Positions 4,274 to 5,196 of a DNA stretch of 5,196 nucleotides are shown here, in pieces. The DNA is taken from NCBI GenBank assembly GCA_958419975.1, contig CATZIG010000146.1:1-5196 (forward strand). The letters are read 5' to 3'. Every line of letters starts with the position of its first letter. Position 1 is the first letter of the stretch. Position numbers and translations under genes: made by a program. Below the pieces are notes generated by a model that was not told the DNA's origin, ran no database searches, and worked only from the letters and a program-made list of their open reading frames with translations. The DNA is from an uncultured Collinsella sp. Its GTDB lineage: Bacteria; Actinomycetota; Coriobacteriia; Coriobacteriales; Coriobacteriaceae.

Positions 4274-5196
4274 TTAGCGACCGTCGCCGCCGAGCAGCGC
4301 CAGAACATCCTCGCGGGTAAACAGCGCCGACGAGATGCCGTCGCCGCCGAGCACGCTGTTGACCAGGTCGCGCTTGGACTCCTGCATCTGCATAATGCGT
4401 TCCTCGATCGTGTCCTTGGCGATGAGCTTGTACACGGTCACGGTATGCTGCTGGCCAATACGATGCGCACGGTCGGTCGCTTGGTCCTGCGCCGCCACGT
4501 TCCACCACGGGTCGTAGTGGATGACCACGTCGGCAGCCGTCAGGTTAAGGCCCACGCCGCCCGCCTTGAGCGAAATCAAAAAGACCGGAACCTCGCCCGC
4601 TTGGAACTGCGCGACCATCTTGGCGCGGCTCTCCTTAGACGAAGCGCCCGTGAGCTTAAGGAAGGCGATGTCCTCCTTGGCCAGGCGCTTACCGATAATA
4701 TCGAGCATACCCGTAAACTGGCTGAACAACAGGATGCGATGTCCGCCGTCGAGTGCGCCGTGCACGAGCTCCATGCACGTATCGAGTTTGGCGCTCCCCG
4801 CCTTGTAATCCTCGTAGTGTAGACGCGGGTCGCAGCAGATCTGGCGCAGCTTGGTGAGCTCGGCGAGCACCTTGAGCTTGTCTTTCTTAAACTCGGATGA
4901 CTCGCGGTGCTGCACCTGTTGGGCGATGCGGTCCTGGTTGGCCAGGTAGAGCTTGCGCTGCTCGCCGGTGAGCTGCGCCATGACCGTATCCTCGATCTTC
5001 TCGGGCAGGTCGGCCACCACGTCTTCCTTGACACGGCGCAGCACAAACGGCGACACGAGCGCTTGCAGGCGAGCGGCACTGTCGCCCTCGGCATGCTCGA
5101 CCGGGCTTTCGAAGCGCTTTGCAAACGATTCACGCGTACCCAGCAGGCCCGGCATCAAAAAGTCGAAGATGCTCCAGAGCTCGGATAGGCGGTTTT
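4274..5196 (-). CDS. SNF2/Swi2-family DEAD-like helicase, C-terminal 306 residues (cut by right edge)
   Basis: This is the C-terminal part of a SNF2-type ATP-dependent DNA translocase, a class that remodels protein-DNA or nucleic-acid complexes. The reading frame is open through the right edge of the window. In the visible fragment, NRLSELWSIFDFLMPGLLG (residues 1-19) is the classic SNF2 sequence after motif III. PFVLRRVKEDVVADLPEKIE follows at 49-68. RecA-like domain 2 shows motif IV (ILLFSQFTGMLDIIGKRL, 154-171), motif V (SLKAGGVGLNLTAADVVIHY, 208-227, then DPWWN) and motif VI with arginine fingers (QATDRAHRIGQ, 238-248). The tail (about 275-306) matches the short acidic end seen in bacterial SNF2 proteins. 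The Walker A and DEAH box, and any N-terminal SWIM or zinc domain, lie outside. The apparent start near 5158 is only an internal codon. The biological role of bacterial SNF2 proteins of this type is mostly unknown. The downstream superoxide reductase is 150 nt away and probably separately transcribed. Confidence 0.93.
   Translation of the reverse strand, partial: NRLSELWSIFDFLMPGLLGTRESFAKRFESPVEHAEGDSAARLQALVSPFVLRRVKEDVVADLPEKIEDTVMAQLTGEQRKLYLANQDRIAQQVQHRESSEFKKDKLKVLAELTKLRQICCDPRLHYEDYKAGSAKLDTCMELVHGALDGGHRILLFSQFTGMLDIIGKRLAKEDIAFLKLTGASSKESRAKMVAQFQAGEVPVFLISLKAGGVGLNLTAADVVIHYDPWWNVAAQDQATDRAHRIGQQHTVTVYKLIAKDTIEERIMQMQESKRDLVNSVLGGDGISSALFTREDVLALLGGDGR

Overview
The window is GC-rich and every gene in it lies on the minus strand, so transcription runs from high to low coordinates. 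Protein character and gene content suggest a high-GC, anaerobic actinobacterium, most plausibly Coriobacteriia (Collinsella-like). The reasons are a superoxide reductase, a Cheo-type (Gram-positive/actinobacterial) LexA box, and a ruvCAB operon with a TTG start. This placement is inference, since no search was run.

Layout in transcription order, right to left: (1) 5196-4274, the C-terminal 306 residues of a SNF2/Swi2 helicase whose N-terminus lies beyond the right edge; (2) a 150-nt gap with two inverted-repeat structures and a strong ribosome binding site; (3) 4123-3761, a 120-aa superoxide reductase that keeps the iron catalytic centre but has lost three of the four rubredoxin-like centre cysteines; (4) a GC-rich intrinsic terminator at 3715-3683; (5) 3643-1658, a 661-aa protein with the full glutaminase plus synthetase architecture of glutamine-dependent NAD+ synthetase (NadE), but with signature catalytic residues replaced in both domains, plus a C-terminal extension of about 115 residues; (6) a hairpin just after its stop, then a 137-nt gap carrying a near-perfect LexA operator; (7) ruvC (1520-999), ruvA (999-379) and ruvB (379 to beyond the left edge), each joined to the next by a one-base TGATG stop/start overlap.

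RuvC, RuvA and RuvB form the Holliday-junction branch migration and resolution machine. The LexA box next to the ruvC start region indicates DNA-damage (SOS) control of the whole operon. The superoxide reductase is an oxidative-stress defence typical of anaerobes. The most unusual item is the NadE-like protein: a long, intact reading frame that looks like a double pseudoenzyme and so probably has a non-catalytic or altered role. There is no gene-free stretch over 300 bases, and no RNA gene, CRISPR array or mobile element was seen.
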